Counted from the stretch's first letter, positions 35,638-45,547 are shown. The stretch: 64,000 bases of DNA from Nocardia alba NBRC 108234 (GCF_001612665.1 NZ_BDAX01000011.1:1-64000), one strand, 5' to 3'. Numbers and translations are program-made. The notes: generated by a model from the sequence alone, not told the origin.

Positions 35638-36030
35638 ATGGAGATTCTCAACAGCCGGATCATTGTGCGGCCCAGCGATTATGGCCGCACGCTGGCGTTC
35701 TACCGTGACAGCCTCGGCTTGGCGATCGCGCGCGAGTACCCGGGCGGCACGGTGTTCTTCGCCGGGCAGTCGCTGCTGGAGGTCGCCGCGCACGGCGGCC
35801 GCGGGCAGTCCGGCGGCTTCGACGGCGCGATCTGGTTGCAGGTGCGCGATGTCGAGGACGCGGCGGCGGAGCTGGCGCTGAACGGGATCGCCATCGAGCG
35901 CGCGCCGGTGCTCGAGCCGTGGGGCCTGTGGGAGATGTGGGTGCGCGATCCGGACGGGATCGCGATCGTGCTGGTGCAGGTTCCCGCCGAACATCCGATC
36001 CGCCGGGATCCGCGTTGGTCGCCTGAATGA
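35638..36030 (+). CDS. VOC superfamily protein downstream of menB
   Basis: A 130-residue single VOC module: IIVRPSDYGRTLAFYRDSLGLAIAREY at the start and GLWEMWVRDPDGIAIVLVQV near the end. The terminal Glu found in metal-binding VOC enzymes is replaced by Val/Leu, so metal catalysis is doubtful. It is cotranscribed with menB (13 bases apart). M. tuberculosis has a VOC gene (Rv0546c) near menB too, which hints at a conserved link. Role unknown. Confidence 0.88.
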   Translation: MEILNSRIIVRPSDYGRTLAFYRDSLGLAIAREYPGGTVFFAGQSLLEVAAHGGRGQSGGFDGAIWLQVRDVEDAAAELALNGIAIERAPVLEPWGLWEMWVRDPDGIAIVLVQVPAEHPIRRDPRWSPE

Positions 36031-36280
36031 ACGAATGGTGCCCGCGGTCGAGCCGAGTTGCCGATGACGGCTCGGCCGCGCACGATAGCTGCGAGCAAGC
36101 GCCCGACCGACGCCGTCCGGAGCGCGGTGCGAGTGGTATCCATCTACTGAATCGCAGTCGCTATGCCTGGCTTTCACGCCCCCTTTTCCAACAAACCGAC
36201 CCGTTGGCCGGGTCTTGTCGGTCACATGACACGATCGAAGCCGTGAGGGCGCGCGGCAAGCTGTTTCCGGAGGTGGTGGG

Positions 36281-37432
36281 GTGAGTCGAACCCTGCGGAC
36301 GCTGCAGATGCCGACCGGTTCCGGGATCAGCGAAGTGATGCCCCACCTGCGCCAAGCACTCGACGGCAGCGGCCCGGCGTGGTTACCGATTCCGACCACC
36401 GATCGTCGGGAGGCACGCAGGCTCTCCGACGCGCTCAAGCCGGGCGATCCGATCGATGACGACGTCGCGCTGGTCGTGACGACCTCGGGCACCACCGGTA
36501 TCCCCAAGGGCGCACTACTCGGCGCGGCGGCACTGCGTGCCAGCGGCAATGCCACCCATGACCGGCTCGGAGGGCCCGGCAGTTGGCTGCTGGCGCTGCC
36601 GACCCATCACATCGCCGGTATCCAGGTGATGTTGCGCAGCATTCTCGCGGGCACCGAACCGACCGTGCTCGACGTGTCGGGTGGCTTCCTGCCCGAGGCG
36701 CTGGCCGGCGCGGTCGCCGCGATGCGCGGACCGCGACGCTATACCGCGCTGGTGCCGACACAGCTGATCAAGTCGCTGGATTCGCCGGTGGCGGCCAAAG
36801 CGCTCGCCGAACTCGACGGTGTCCTGGTCGGCGGTGCGGCCACGCCTGCTCCGGTGCTCGACCGGGCGCGTGACCTCGGTATCACGGTGGTGCGCACGTA
36901 CGGGATGAGCGAGACCTGCGGCGGATGCGTCTACGAGGGCGTGCCGCTGGACGGCACCGAGGTGCGGATCGAGGACGGTCGCGTCATCCTCGGCGGTGCG
37001 ATGATCGCGCGCGGCTACCGCAATCTGCCCGATCATTCGGCCTTCGCCGAGCCCGGCTGGTTCCGGACCGAGGACGCGGGCTCCTTCGAGGACGGTGTGC
37101 TCACGATCTCCGGCCGCCTCGACGAGGCGATCACGACCGGCGGACTGCTGGTGATTCCGCAGGTGGTGGAGGCCGTACTGGCCAACCATCCGGGTATCCG
37201 CGAATGCATCGTGCTCGGCCTGCCCGACGAACGGCTGGGCCAGCGGGTCGCGGTCGCGATCGTGCCGGCACCCGGTGCCGCGCCGACGCTGGACGAGATA
37301 CGGGCCCATGTGATGGCCGAACTCGACTCGATCGCCGCACCGCGCGAACTGGCCGTGCTGGCCGAGATCCCCCTGCGCGGTCCCGGCAAACCGGACCGCG
37401 CGGCCCTGCGCCGGCTGCTGCTGGCCGAGTAG
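36281..37432 (+). CDS. menE: o-Succinylbenzoate-CoA ligase
   Basis: ANL-superfamily ligase that activates o-succinylbenzoate before MenB. The 383 residues start at GTG 36281 (GGAGG 8 bases upstream). The P-loop is VTTSGTTGIPKG, core motif YGMSETCGG lies near residue 207, and the C-terminal Lys motif is LRGPGKPDRAALRR. The protein is about 100 residues shorter at the N-terminus than most ANL ligases, as is usual for actinobacterial MenE. The spacer 36031-36280 holds no gene that I can support. Confidence 0.93.
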   Translation: MSRTLRTLQMPTGSGISEVMPHLRQALDGSGPAWLPIPTTDRREARRLSDALKPGDPIDDDVALVVTTSGTTGIPKGALLGAAALRASGNATHDRLGGPGSWLLALPTHHIAGIQVMLRSILAGTEPTVLDVSGGFLPEALAGAVAAMRGPRRYTALVPTQLIKSLDSPVAAKALAELDGVLVGGAATPAPVLDRARDLGITVVRTYGMSETCGGCVYEGVPLDGTEVRIEDGRVILGGAMIARGYRNLPDHSAFAEPGWFRTEDAGSFEDGVLTISGRLDEAITTGGLLVIPQVVEAVLANHPGIRECIVLGLPDERLGQRVAVAIVPAPGAAPTLDEIRAHVMAELDSIAAPRELAVLAEIPLRGPGKPDRAALRRLLLAE

Positions 37433-37526
37433 TCGGCCCGTGCGCTCGGCGAGATCTCGCTGACGCAAGTGGGGCCGACAGCGCCGTGCAAGAGGCGTGC
37501 AAGTCGGGTTGGGCACGGTGGTGCTC

Positions 37527-38513
37527 ATGACTTACACACCCACTTCATCCCTCGCCGTCGAGGCGGACGGGCTGGTCAAGGTGTTCGGAAAGCAGCGGGC
37601 GGTCGACGGGGTGAGCCTGACGGTGCCGCGCGGCGCCGTCTACGGCGTGCTCGGACCGAACGGCGCGGGCAAGACCACGACCATCAAGATGCTGGCGACC
37701 CTGCTCCGCCCTGACGGCGGTAGTGCGCGGATCTTCGGCCGCGACGTCGTAGCCCAGCCGAACGCGGTGCGCTCGCTGATCGGTGTCACCGGCCAGTACG
37801 CCTCGGTCGACGAGGAACTCACCGCCACCGAGAACCTGATCATCTTCGCCCGCCTACTCGGCCTGAGCCGGGGCGATGCCCGACGCAAGGCCGTCGAACT
37901 GCTCGAGGAGTTCGACCTGGCCGAGGCCGCGTCCAAGCCGTTGAAGAACTTCTCCGGCGGCATGCGCAGGCGCCTCGACCTCGCCGCCAGCCTCATCTCC
38001 ACGCCACCGTTGCTGTTCCTCGACGAACCGACCACCGGCCTCGACCCGCGCACTCGCGCGCAGATGTGGGACACCATCCGCAGGCTGGTCCGCGAGGGCG
38101 CGACAGTGCTGCTCACCACCCAGTACCTCGACGAGGCCGATCAGCTGGCCGACCGGATCGCCGTGATCGACCGGGGCAAGGTGATCGCCGACGGCACCGC
38201 CGACGAGCTCAAGGCCTCCGTCGGCGGCGCCTCGGTGCATCTGACCCTGGTCGACCCCGCCCAACTCGACGAGGCCCGTCGCATCGTGAGCGAATTCCTC
38301 GACGTGAGCGCGCAGGTCAGCCCCGAGGCGGGCAGGCTCACCGCGCCGCTGCCCGACCCCAACCTCACCGCCGACCTGCTGATCCGGTTGCGCGACCGGG
38401 AGATCGGGGTCGAGGAGATCACCGTGAGCAAGCCGACGCTGGACGAAGTCTTCCTCACCATCACCGGCCACCCGGCCGACGAATCCGACGACACCGAACG
38501 GAGCGCGGCATGA
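37527..38513 (+). CDS. DrrA-like ABC transporter ATP-binding protein
   Basis: ATPase of a daunorubicin-resistance type (ABC-2) exporter. The 328 residues from ATG 37527 contain Walker A GPNGAGKTT, signature FSGGMRRRLDLAASL, Walker B LLFLDEPTTGLDPR, and the DrrA-type C-terminal domain ending DEVFLTITGHPADES. Alternative GTG starts lie up to 10 codons upstream. The stop overlaps the permease start (ATGA), so the two are translationally coupled. The substrate may be a drug or a cell-envelope lipid; this cannot be told. Confidence 0.93.
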   Translation: MTYTPTSSLAVEADGLVKVFGKQRAVDGVSLTVPRGAVYGVLGPNGAGKTTTIKMLATLLRPDGGSARIFGRDVVAQPNAVRSLIGVTGQYASVDEELTATENLIIFARLLGLSRGDARRKAVELLEEFDLAEAASKPLKNFSGGMRRRLDLAASLISTPPLLFLDEPTTGLDPRTRAQMWDTIRRLVREGATVLLTTQYLDEADQLADRIAVIDRGKVIADGTADELKASVGGASVHLTLVDPAQLDEARRIVSEFLDVSAQVSPEAGRLTAPLPDPNLTADLLIRLRDREIGVEEITVSKPTLDEVFLTITGHPADESDDTERSAA

Positions 38514-39334
38514 CCGCAATTCTCACCGCTCCCACCACCATCGACGACCTCCCCGAAGCCAGCGACCGGATCGGTCTGCGCGAGACGATCTCGACCTCGT
38601 TCACCATGGCCTATCGGGGTCTGCTCAAGATCAAACACAATCCCGAACAGCTCTTCGACGTGACGGTGCAGCCGATCCTGTTCACCGCGCTGTTCACCTA
38701 CATCTTCGGCGGCGCGATCTCGGGCAGCGTGTCCGGCTATCTGCCGGTGCTCATCCCGGGCATTCTCGTGCAGACCGTGGTGCTGACCTCGGTGGTCACC
38801 GGCACGCAGTTGCGCGAGGACATGGACAAGGGCGTGTTCGACCGCTTCAAATCCCTGCCCATCGCCCGGGTCTCGGCCCTGTCCGGTGCGCTGCTGGCCG
38901 ATATGGTGCGCTACGCCATCGCCTCGACGCTGACCGTGCTGGTCGGGCTGTGCCTGGGCTACCGGCCCGGCGGCGGTCTGGTCGGCGTGGTCGCGGCCTG
39001 TCTGGTGGTGGTGGTGTGCTCGTTCGCCGTCAGCTGGATCTGGGCGCTGGTCGGCGTCACCGGCAAGAGCGCGGCGTCCGTGCAGGGCATCTCGATGATG
39101 GTGATGTTCCCGCTGACGTTCATGTCCGGCGCCTTCGCCCCGGTGAGCACCATGCCGGGCTGGATGCAGGGGCTCAACCACGTCAACCCGGTGTACTACA
39201 TGGTCAACGCCTGCCGAGAACTGATGAACCACAACAACTACGGCACCGACCTCGTCTGGTCGCTGGTGGGCTCGCTGGTGGTGATCGCGATCTTCGCGCC
39301 ACTGGCGGTGAAGGCCTACATGCGCCGCGCCTGA
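38510..39334 (+). CDS. DrrB-like ABC-2 transporter permease
   Basis: A 274-residue membrane partner of the preceding ATPase. ATG 38510 lies inside the ATPase stop codon. About six membrane helices follow a cytoplasmic N-terminus; typical segments are PEQLFDVTVQPILFTALFTYIFGG and VQGISMMVMFPLTFMSGAFAPVSTMPGWMQ, the ABC-2 signature near the end. It ends in LAVKAYMRRA. The AfsR-type regulator converges on it. Confidence 0.93.
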   Translation: MTAILTAPTTIDDLPEASDRIGLRETISTSFTMAYRGLLKIKHNPEQLFDVTVQPILFTALFTYIFGGAISGSVSGYLPVLIPGILVQTVVLTSVVTGTQLREDMDKGVFDRFKSLPIARVSALSGALLADMVRYAIASTLTVLVGLCLGYRPGGGLVGVVAACLVVVVCSFAVSWIWALVGVTGKSAASVQGISMMVMFPLTFMSGAFAPVSTMPGWMQGLNHVNPVYYMVNACRELMNHNNYGTDLVWSLVGSLVVIAIFAPLAVKAYMRRA

Positions 39335-39350
39335 ACAGTGCTCTCGTGCG

Positions 39351-39381
39351 ACGGCATCCGATCCACCGGGTCGGGTGCCGT
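39351..39381. terminator. Terminator between the ABC permease and the AfsR-type gene
   Basis: ACGGCATCCGA and TCGGGTGCCGT pair with one mismatch around a 9-base loop, inside the 54-base convergent spacer. Confidence 0.5.
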
Positions 39382-39388
39382 TGTCGCG

Positions 39389-42300
39389 TCAGCGCAGTCC
39401 GGCGACGATCTCGACGACGCGTTTCGCGGCGTCGAGACGACGCGTACCCGCCGCGCGATGCAGGGCCGCATCCATCGCGGCATCACCGACCACGCCCCGG
39501 TGCAGCGCGAGGTGAGCGGCCAGTTCCATCGACGGGCCGTCTTGCCTGGCCACCGAAGTCCTTGCGAGGGTGAGCAGTTCGAGACCCTCGGCGCGCGCGG
39601 GCTCGGTGGCGAGCAGGTAGGAACCGAGCGCGCACGCGACCGCGCCGATCTGCGGCAGGTCGATGTACTGCGACAGCCGTTGATCGGCGGTGTCGATCAG
39701 CTGCGCCGCCAAGGCAGCGGCAACCGAGGCCCGGCCGTGCAGCACGTGGGCGCTGACTGTGGCTGCCGCCACCATTAGCGAACCGGGACCCGGAGTCGGT
39801 TCGAAATCGGGCCAGCCGAGCAGTTCCAGCCCACGGCGGTAATGGCCGAGCCCGGCGTCGATCTCACCCTCGGCGAGTTCGAGTTCGGCCAGCGCGGTGG
39901 CGGCGTTGGCCAGGCGGTGATTGCGGCGCACAGCGGGGTCGTCGACCGGGCTGACGCCCGAACTATCCGGTCGCAGCGCGAAGTCGAGTTCGGCGCGCGC
40001 CTGCTGGAGTTGGCCATCGCCCACCAGAGCCATGGCCAGGTAGCAACGGCTCTCCATGATCTCGTCGTGCACTCGGAGCTCGCTCATCAGTGCCAGCGCG
40101 TCGCGGTAATACGCCACGGCATCGTCGTAGCGCGCGGACTGGCCGCACAACTGCGCCAGGTGCTGGGACACCGTCGATCTGCCCCAGACCTCCGCCGGAT
40201 CCATGTCGTCGAGCACGCGCAAGGAATCGAGGGTCGAGCCCGCGACATTGCCCGCGTTCTCCCAGAAGTTGGAACGGGCAACCAACGCGGCGATCCGGAC
40301 CTGCCGATGAGACGAGCGCGCTCCCCGCGCGAACAGCCTGCCCAGCCGGAATTTCGTGGGTCGCACGGTGATCACCGCCCCGAGGAACGCCAAGCCGGGA
40401 TCGAGATCCGGATTCGACAGCAGTCGTCGCGCGCGCATTCGCACGATCCCCGTCGCGCGGATGCCGCCGTCCTTGAGAAACAGCATGTGCAGGCAGGTCA
40501 GCAGATGCGCGATCATCTGGAGGTCGGCGGCCTCGCCCGAAACCGGTCGCGGCGGCGCGACGGCGACCAGACGCATGGCCCACCCCGTGAATTCCAGGTG
40601 CGCGCCACGCATCACCCACACCATCGCGACCACCGGAAAGACCGAGTACGCGGTGTTCGCGTCGGCGCGATCGACGGCGGTGCGCAGCACGGCGACCAGG
40701 TTGTCCAGATCGGCGGTCACCGCGAGCACCGACGCCACCTGATCGCCGCCGCGGTACCCGCGAAACGACGCGAGCGCGAATTCCCTTGCCCAGCGGAACA
40801 TCCGGTCGCGAACGAGCGCGGACTCGCCGCCCTCAGTCACCGCGTCGACGGCGGCGATCTGTTCGGCGCCGAACTCACGCACCGTTTCGAGCATGCGATA
40901 GCGGATACCCGTGCCGTCGGGGTCGTCGAGGACGGTGAGCAACGACTGTGCCACTAACCCGTCGACCGCGGCGGCGACATCTGTGCCGGCGGCGACGATC
41001 TCGGCCGCGGACAGGGTGAACCCGGCCGCGAATCGGCTCAGCCTGCGCAGGGTCACCTGCTGATCGGGGTCGACGAGGTTCCAGCTCCAGGCGATCACCG
41101 CGTGCAGTGTGCGGTGCCGGTGCGGCGCGGACCGATCACCACTGCGCAACAGGGCGAAGCGGTGTTCGAGCCTGGTCTCGATCTCGGCGACGCTCATCGT
41201 GCGTACCCGCGCGGCGGCGAGTTCGATCGCCAACGGGAGACCGTCGAGGGTTCGGCACAGCCGGGCCACGGTGTCGGGATCGAGGCGCACTTCGGGGCGG
41301 ACCGCCCTGGCCCGCGCCGAGAACAGGTCCGTGGCAGGCGAACCGGTGGCGGCGATCGCCAACGGAGCGAGCGGATAAACGGATTCGGCGGTGATCGCCA
41401 GTGGCGAGCGGCTGGTGGTGAGCACAGTCAACTGCGCACAGCAGCCGACGAGATCGGCGACCACCTCGGCCGCGGCATCGATCACGTGTTCGCAATTGTC
41501 CAGGATCAGCACCATCGGCCGTGCGGCGAGCGCTTCGCGCAGGCGGGTGCTCGCGTCGATGTGCCTGCCCGCGCGAATGGCGCCCGTTTCGCGCACCTCG
41601 CCCAGGCCGATCACCTGCCCGATCGCGATCTCGATGCCGGTGCGCGACTGGGCGCCGGCCTCCGATTCGGGCTGCACCGAGGCCAATTCGACGAGCACCA
41701 CCGGCACCGAACGGGCCAGCCGTTCACCCACCGCGTTGGCGACCCTGGTCTTGCCGGTACCGCCGGGACCGAGCACAGTCGTCACCCTGGAGCGGTGCGT
41801 CAGGTCGCTGATCGCGTCGAGATCGGCCGTGCGGCCGAGCAATTCATTGGGCGCGGCACGCAGGCCGAGTGCCGTGCGCGAGGTCGGCGGGTCCGCCGTC
41901 GAGCTGTCGGACGTGCTGCCGTTCGCCGCTCGCGCGGGCAGTGTGTTCACTCGGTCACCGACTCCCACGATCGGTGCCGCGTCGGTGACCTGAGAGTCGC
42001 CGGTCGAGTCGACCGGACCTGGTGTCGCGGTGCCGGAAATGACCCGTGCGGCGACAGCACGATCGGGCCCGCCGGCGGCATTCCCGGTGCCCGACCCCGG
42101 CCGATCGACGTCGATGTCGCCGGGGTCGCCGAGTGCCGACGCGGCGGCGGATCGGTTTCCCCGTGTCGCGGCGCCCTGGTCGGCGCGCGGGTATTCGAGC
42201 TCGATCGGATCCCCGCGCAGGATGGCGGTATTGAGGGCGAGCAGGGCCGGGCCCGGGTCGGTACCCAGTTCTTCGATCAGGCGCTGGCGATACGTGGCGA

Positions 42301-43000
42301 AGACTTCGAGAGCTTCGTTGGTTCGGTCGTCGGCGGCCAGGAGTCGGATCAGGGTGGCGTGGGCGGATTCGTCCCAGGGGTTGGCGGCCGCGGCCGCGCG
42401 GGCCAGCGGGATGGCCGCGGTGACCTCGCGCAGACCGGTGTAGGCGGTGAGTTCGGTGCGATCGAGGTGGCGGCGCAGCTCGGCTGAGGCCGCGCGCAGG
42501 TCGTCGGCGGGGACGGAATCAGGAAGATCGGCGCCCGGTTCACCACGCCAGAGGGTGCGGGCCAGCGCGATCGCGGCGAGGCTGTCGGTCGGGTTTCGCG
42601 CGGTCAGGTGCTCGTCGGCGCGCCGGGCCAGCGCGGCGACCGCGGCGAGGTCGACGCTGTCGGTGGGCAAGCCGAGCCGGTAGCCGGCCGGGCCGATCTC
42701 CAGCGCGCCGGGGGGCAGCAGCGCCCGCAACCGCGAGACCTGGGTGTGCAGCGCGTTCATCGGCGCACGGGGCGGTTGGTCGCCCCATACCTCATTGATC
42801 AGCGTTTGGGCGCCGCGAGCCCGGCCGGGGTGCACCGCGAGCGCGGCCAGCAGCAGCCGGGCGCGGGCTCCGGGTAGCGCGATCATGGCGTCGTCGCGGC
42901 GGATCGCGATAACGCCGAGCACCCCCACGACAACGCAGGAGAGAGCCTCGGAGGACGACCCCTCGGGGCCGCGATGCTGTACAGACATGCCGAATGTCAT
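39389..43000 (-). CDS. AfsR/SARP-type large transcriptional regulator
   Basis: A 1,203-residue signal-integrating activator. The N-terminal winged helix (residues about 28-110, from VVVGVLGVIAIRRDDAMIALPG) is followed by a BTAD domain to about 257. A low-complexity linker leads to an NB-ARC/STAND ATPase with Walker A TTVLGPGGTGKTRVANAVG near residue 412 and MVLILDNCEHVIDAAAEVV as Walker B. The last 500 residues are helical TPR-like repeats. There is no LuxR domain. The start is ATG 43000 or 42988. Such proteins in streptomycetes switch on antibiotic genes; here no biosynthetic cluster is adjacent, only a DrrAB exporter. Confidence 0.9.
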   Translation of the reverse strand: MTFGMSVQHRGPEGSSSEALSCVVVGVLGVIAIRRDDAMIALPGARARLLLAALAVHPGRARGAQTLINEVWGDQPPRAPMNALHTQVSRLRALLPPGALEIGPAGYRLGLPTDSVDLAAVAALARRADEHLTARNPTDSLAAIALARTLWRGEPGADLPDSVPADDLRAASAELRRHLDRTELTAYTGLREVTAAIPLARAAAAANPWDESAHATLIRLLAADDRTNEALEVFATYRQRLIEELGTDPGPALLALNTAILRGDPIELEYPRADQGAATRGNRSAAASALGDPGDIDVDRPGSGTGNAAGGPDRAVAARVISGTATPGPVDSTGDSQVTDAAPIVGVGDRVNTLPARAANGSTSDSSTADPPTSRTALGLRAAPNELLGRTADLDAISDLTHRSRVTTVLGPGGTGKTRVANAVGERLARSVPVVLVELASVQPESEAGAQSRTGIEIAIGQVIGLGEVRETGAIRAGRHIDASTRLREALAARPMVLILDNCEHVIDAAAEVVADLVGCCAQLTVLTTSRSPLAITAESVYPLAPLAIAATGSPATDLFSARARAVRPEVRLDPDTVARLCRTLDGLPLAIELAAARVRTMSVAEIETRLEHRFALLRSGDRSAPHRHRTLHAVIAWSWNLVDPDQQVTLRRLSRFAAGFTLSAAEIVAAGTDVAAAVDGLVAQSLLTVLDDPDGTGIRYRMLETVREFGAEQIAAVDAVTEGGESALVRDRMFRWAREFALASFRGYRGGDQVASVLAVTADLDNLVAVLRTAVDRADANTAYSVFPVVAMVWVMRGAHLEFTGWAMRLVAVAPPRPVSGEAADLQMIAHLLTCLHMLFLKDGGIRATGIVRMRARRLLSNPDLDPGLAFLGAVITVRPTKFRLGRLFARGARSSHRQVRIAALVARSNFWENAGNVAGSTLDSLRVLDDMDPAEVWGRSTVSQHLAQLCGQSARYDDAVAYYRDALALMSELRVHDEIMESRCYLAMALVGDGQLQQARAELDFALRPDSSGVSPVDDPAVRRNHRLANAATALAELELAEGEIDAGLGHYRRGLELLGWPDFEPTPGPGSLMVAAATVSAHVLHGRASVAAALAAQLIDTADQRLSQYIDLPQIGAVACALGSYLLATEPARAEGLELLTLARTSVARQDGPSMELAAHLALHRGVVGDAAMDAALHRAAGTRRLDAAKRVVEIVAGLR

Positions 43001-43100
43001 CGTAGGCGAGGGCGTCGACAGGTTTTCGGTTCACGCCGGGCGCGACACCGCGGACCTCGTGTCCGCGGATTTGTCCCCACCTCGCTTTAGGCTCACGCGC

Positions 43101-43565
43101 ATGGGCAACTTCGAGGTGTCGCGGCGCACCGTCATCGCCGCTGATCCGGCACGAATCCACGCACTGATCGACAACTTCGGGCAGTGGCGGCTGTGGTCGC
43201 CGTGGGAGGACGCCGACCCGCAGCTCGCCCGCACCTACACCGGCCCGGAATCCGGCGTCGGCGCGCGCTACGCCTGGCGGGGCAACCGCAAAGCCGGGGC
43301 GGGCGTGATGGAGATCAAGGCCGACGCCGCCCGCGAGATCGGCGTGGAGCTCACCTTCGAGAAGCCGTTCAAAGCCACCAATTTCGTCACCTTCACGCTC
43401 ACTCCGGTGCCCGGCGGCACCGAGGTGACCTGGAGGATGACCGGCACCCACTCCGGCATGATGGGCGTGCTCGGCAAGGTGTTCCCGATCGACAATCTCA
43501 TCGGCAAGGACTTCGACAAGGGGCTGGCCAAGCTCAAGACGATCGCCGAGTCCACCCCCGCCTGA
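43101..43565 (+). CDS. SRPBCC (polyketide cyclase/START-like) protein
   Basis: A 154-residue protein from ATG 43101 with the family pattern MGNFEVSRRTVIAADPARIHALIDNFGQWRLWSPWEDADP at the start and a long C-terminal helix (FPIDNLIGKDFDKGLAKLKTIAES). These proteins form a ligand-holding cavity. It lies upstream of menA by 78 bases and may be cotranscribed. Ligand unknown. The 100-base spacer to the divergent AfsR-type gene must hold both promoters. Confidence 0.88.
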   Translation: MGNFEVSRRTVIAADPARIHALIDNFGQWRLWSPWEDADPQLARTYTGPESGVGARYAWRGNRKAGAGVMEIKADAAREIGVELTFEKPFKATNFVTFTLTPVPGGTEVTWRMTGTHSGMMGVLGKVFPIDNLIGKDFDKGLAKLKTIAESTPA

Positions 43566-43643
43566 CCGCGATCAGCCGCCCTCCGGCCGTGCGCGAGGGG
43601 CTCCGGGAGCGGGCAGCGCCGGTGTCGGATTAGGCTTCGATCC

Positions 43644-44516
43644 ATGGCAACAGCAGCGGAATGGATCGAGGGCGCCCGACCACGGACGCTGCCCAACGCG
43701 ATCGCGCCGGTACTCGCGGGCACCGGCGCCGCCGCGTCCATCGACGGGGCTGTGTGGTGGAAAGCGATTCTGGCTCTGCTGGTTTCGGTGGCGCTGATCG
43801 TCGGGGTGAACTACGCCAACGACTACTCCGACGGTATTCGCGGGACGGACGACGTGCGGGTCGGCCCACTGCGGCTGGTCGGCTCGAAGCTGGCCTCCCC
43901 CACCGCTGTCCGCAACGCGGCGGTGCTCAGCCTGGCGATCGGCGCGGTCGCCGGTCTCGTGCTGGCCGTGACCACCGCGTGGTGGCTGGTGCTGATCGGG
44001 GCACTGTGCCTGGCGGGTGCGTGGTTCTATACCGGCGGCAGCAAGCCGTACGGCTACAGCGGTTTCGGTGAGATCGCCGTGTTCGTGTTCTTCGGGCTGG
44101 TCGCGGTGCTCGGCACCCAGTACGTGCAGGCGCTGCGGGTCGACTGGGTCGGCCTGCTGCTCGCGATCGGAGTCGGCGCGTTCTCCAGCGCGGTGCTGGT
44201 GGCCAACAACCTGCGTGATATCCCGACCGACACCGAGTCCGGCAAGGTGACCCTCGCGGTGAAACTCGGCGACGCGCGCACCCGCACCCTGCACCTGGTG
44301 TTGCTCGCGGCGCCGTTCGTTCTCAGCCTGGCACTGATCGCGCGCACGCCGTGGGCGCTGGCCGGACTGCTCGCGTTGCCGCTGGCGATCCGGGCCAACG
44401 CCCCCGTGCGCACCGGCAAGGGCGGGCTGGAACTGATTCCCGCCCTCCGCGATTCGGGGCTGGCCCTGCTGGCGTGGTCGGCGCTGAGCGCGCTGGCCGT
44501 GGGGCTCGCGGGCTAG
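43644..44516 (+). CDS. menA: 1,4-dihydroxy-2-naphthoate polyprenyltransferase
   Basis: Membrane prenyltransferase that attaches the polyprenyl chain to dihydroxynaphthoate. The 290 residues have about eight membrane segments and the first Asp motif [11 protein letters not shown] near residue 58. The second motif region is [23 protein letters not shown] near residue 190. Its product is methylated by MenG and then reduced by MenJ. Its stop overlaps the end of the convergent phage-holin-type gene by four bases. Confidence 0.95.
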   Translation: MATAAEWIEGARPRTLPNAIAPVLAGTGAAASIDGAVWWKAILALLVSVALIVGVNYANDYSDGIRGTDDVRVGPLRLVGSKLASPTAVRNAAVLSLAIGAVAGLVLAVTTAWWLVLIGALCLAGAWFYTGGSKPYGYSGFGEIAVFVFFGLVAVLGTQYVQALRVDWVGLLLAIGVGAFSSAVLVANNLRDIPTDTESGKVTLAVKLGDARTRTLHLVLLAAPFVLSLALIARTPWALAGLLALPLAIRANAPVRTGKGGLELIPALRDSGLALLAWSALSALAVGLAG

Positions 44517-44908
44517 TCGCCGTCGGGCACCAGAATGCCGAGCACCCAGTTGACCAGGGTGATGATCAAACCGCCCCACAGCGCGGCCCAGAAGCCGTCG
44601 ACGCGAAGGCCGTAGTCGGTGATCTCGGTGATCTTGGCGGTGAGCCACAGCATCCCCGCGTTCACCACCAGCAGGAACAGGCCGAGGGTGAGGATCACGA
44701 ACGGCAACGACAGGAGTTGCACGATCGGCTTGATCACGGCGTTGACCGCCGTGAACACGACCGCGACGATGAGCAGAACCAGGGCCTTACCCCAGTTGCC
44801 CCAGTCCGCCGACCACTCGGGCGGCACGATGACATCGATCTTGTCGATCCACGCCGCCGCAGCCCAGATGGCTATGGCGTTGATGACCAACCGGATTGCT
44901 AGTTGCAT
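44513..44908 (-). CDS. Phage-holin-family (PF04020) small membrane protein
   Basis: A 131-residue protein from ATG 44908 ([21 protein letters not shown]) with four hydrophobic segments: near 5-20, [46 protein letters not shown], and [21 protein letters not shown]. The motif [16 protein letters not shown] is diagnostic of the family. Despite its name, the family is chromosomal and of unknown function. It is convergent with menA, sharing the four bases CTAG. Confidence 0.88.
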   Translation of the reverse strand: MQLAIRLVINAIAIWAAAAWIDKIDVIVPPEWSADWGNWGKALVLLIVAVVFTAVNAVIKPIVQLLSLPFVILTLGLFLLVVNAGMLWLTAKITEITDYGLRVDGFWAALWGGLIITLVNWVLGILVPDGD

Positions 44909-44971
44909 ACACCCAATGCTAGGCCGGTAATCGGACATTGCGGCGGGTCTGACACACACCCGACAGTGAAT

Positions 44972-45547
44972 TCACGCGGCGCGGTCGAGCATCGCGTGGA
45001 GATCGGCGCGCAGGCCCGATACCGCGTCACCGCCGCCGAGTAGGTCGGTGGTGGCCGGGTCGGCCCCGCGCAGGATGCCGAGCAGCAGGTGGGTCGAGGA
45101 GATCTCGCGGTCCTTGCGGTCGACCGCCTCCCGCAGCGCGAGTTCCAGCGACTTCTTGGCCGGGCCGGTGAACGGGATATGCCCGGAGCCGAGAAGTCGG
45201 CCGAATATGCCGCGTTCGGGCTTCGGTTCGGCCTGGTCCCAGGCTTGCGGGCCGAAGTTGTCGGCGATACTGGCCTGCACGGCATCCAGGTCGATGCCGA
45301 TCGAGCGCAGGGCCTGCGCGTCATCGGCGCCCAGCGGGGGTTCGCTCGTGCGGGCGGCGAGGGTGGCGCGAAGACCGTCGGCGCTGATGCCGCGCGCGTC
45401 GAGCACCGCGCGCAATCCCGGTTCGGCGTTCGACAGGGTGCCGAGCAGCACATGCTCCGGCCCGATCCGCTTCGCGCCCAACTCCTTGGCGTCGTCCTGG
45501 GCACTGACCACGGCAGCTCTGGCCTCGCGGCCGAATTTCTCGAACAT
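44972..45547 (-). CDS. Stand-alone Clp N-terminal-domain protein
   Basis: A 191-residue protein built of two Clp-N repeats without any ATPase part: repeat 1 MFEKFGREARAAVVSAQDDAKELGAKRIGPEHVLLGTL and repeat 2 FTGPAKKSLELALREAVDRKDREISSTHLLLGILRG, joined by a linker of about 60 residues. The domain normally binds adaptors or substrates on ClpA/ClpC. Its ATG overlaps the stop of the small HTH gene by one base (TGATG type), so both are translated together. It may sense or present proteins to ClpC, or act as the partner of the HTH protein. Confidence 0.9.
   Translation of the reverse strand: MFEKFGREARAAVVSAQDDAKELGAKRIGPEHVLLGTLSNAEPGLRAVLDARGISADGLRATLAARTSEPPLGADDAQALRSIGIDLDAVQASIADNFGPQAWDQAEPKPERGIFGRLLGSGHIPFTGPAKKSLELALREAVDRKDREISSTHLLLGILRGADPATTDLLGGGDAVSGLRADLHAMLDRAA

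Noticed and set aside
44513..44908. Phage-holin-family gene as evidence of a prophage
   Set aside because: PF04020 proteins are widespread chromosomal membrane proteins. No phage structural, lysis or integration gene is nearby.
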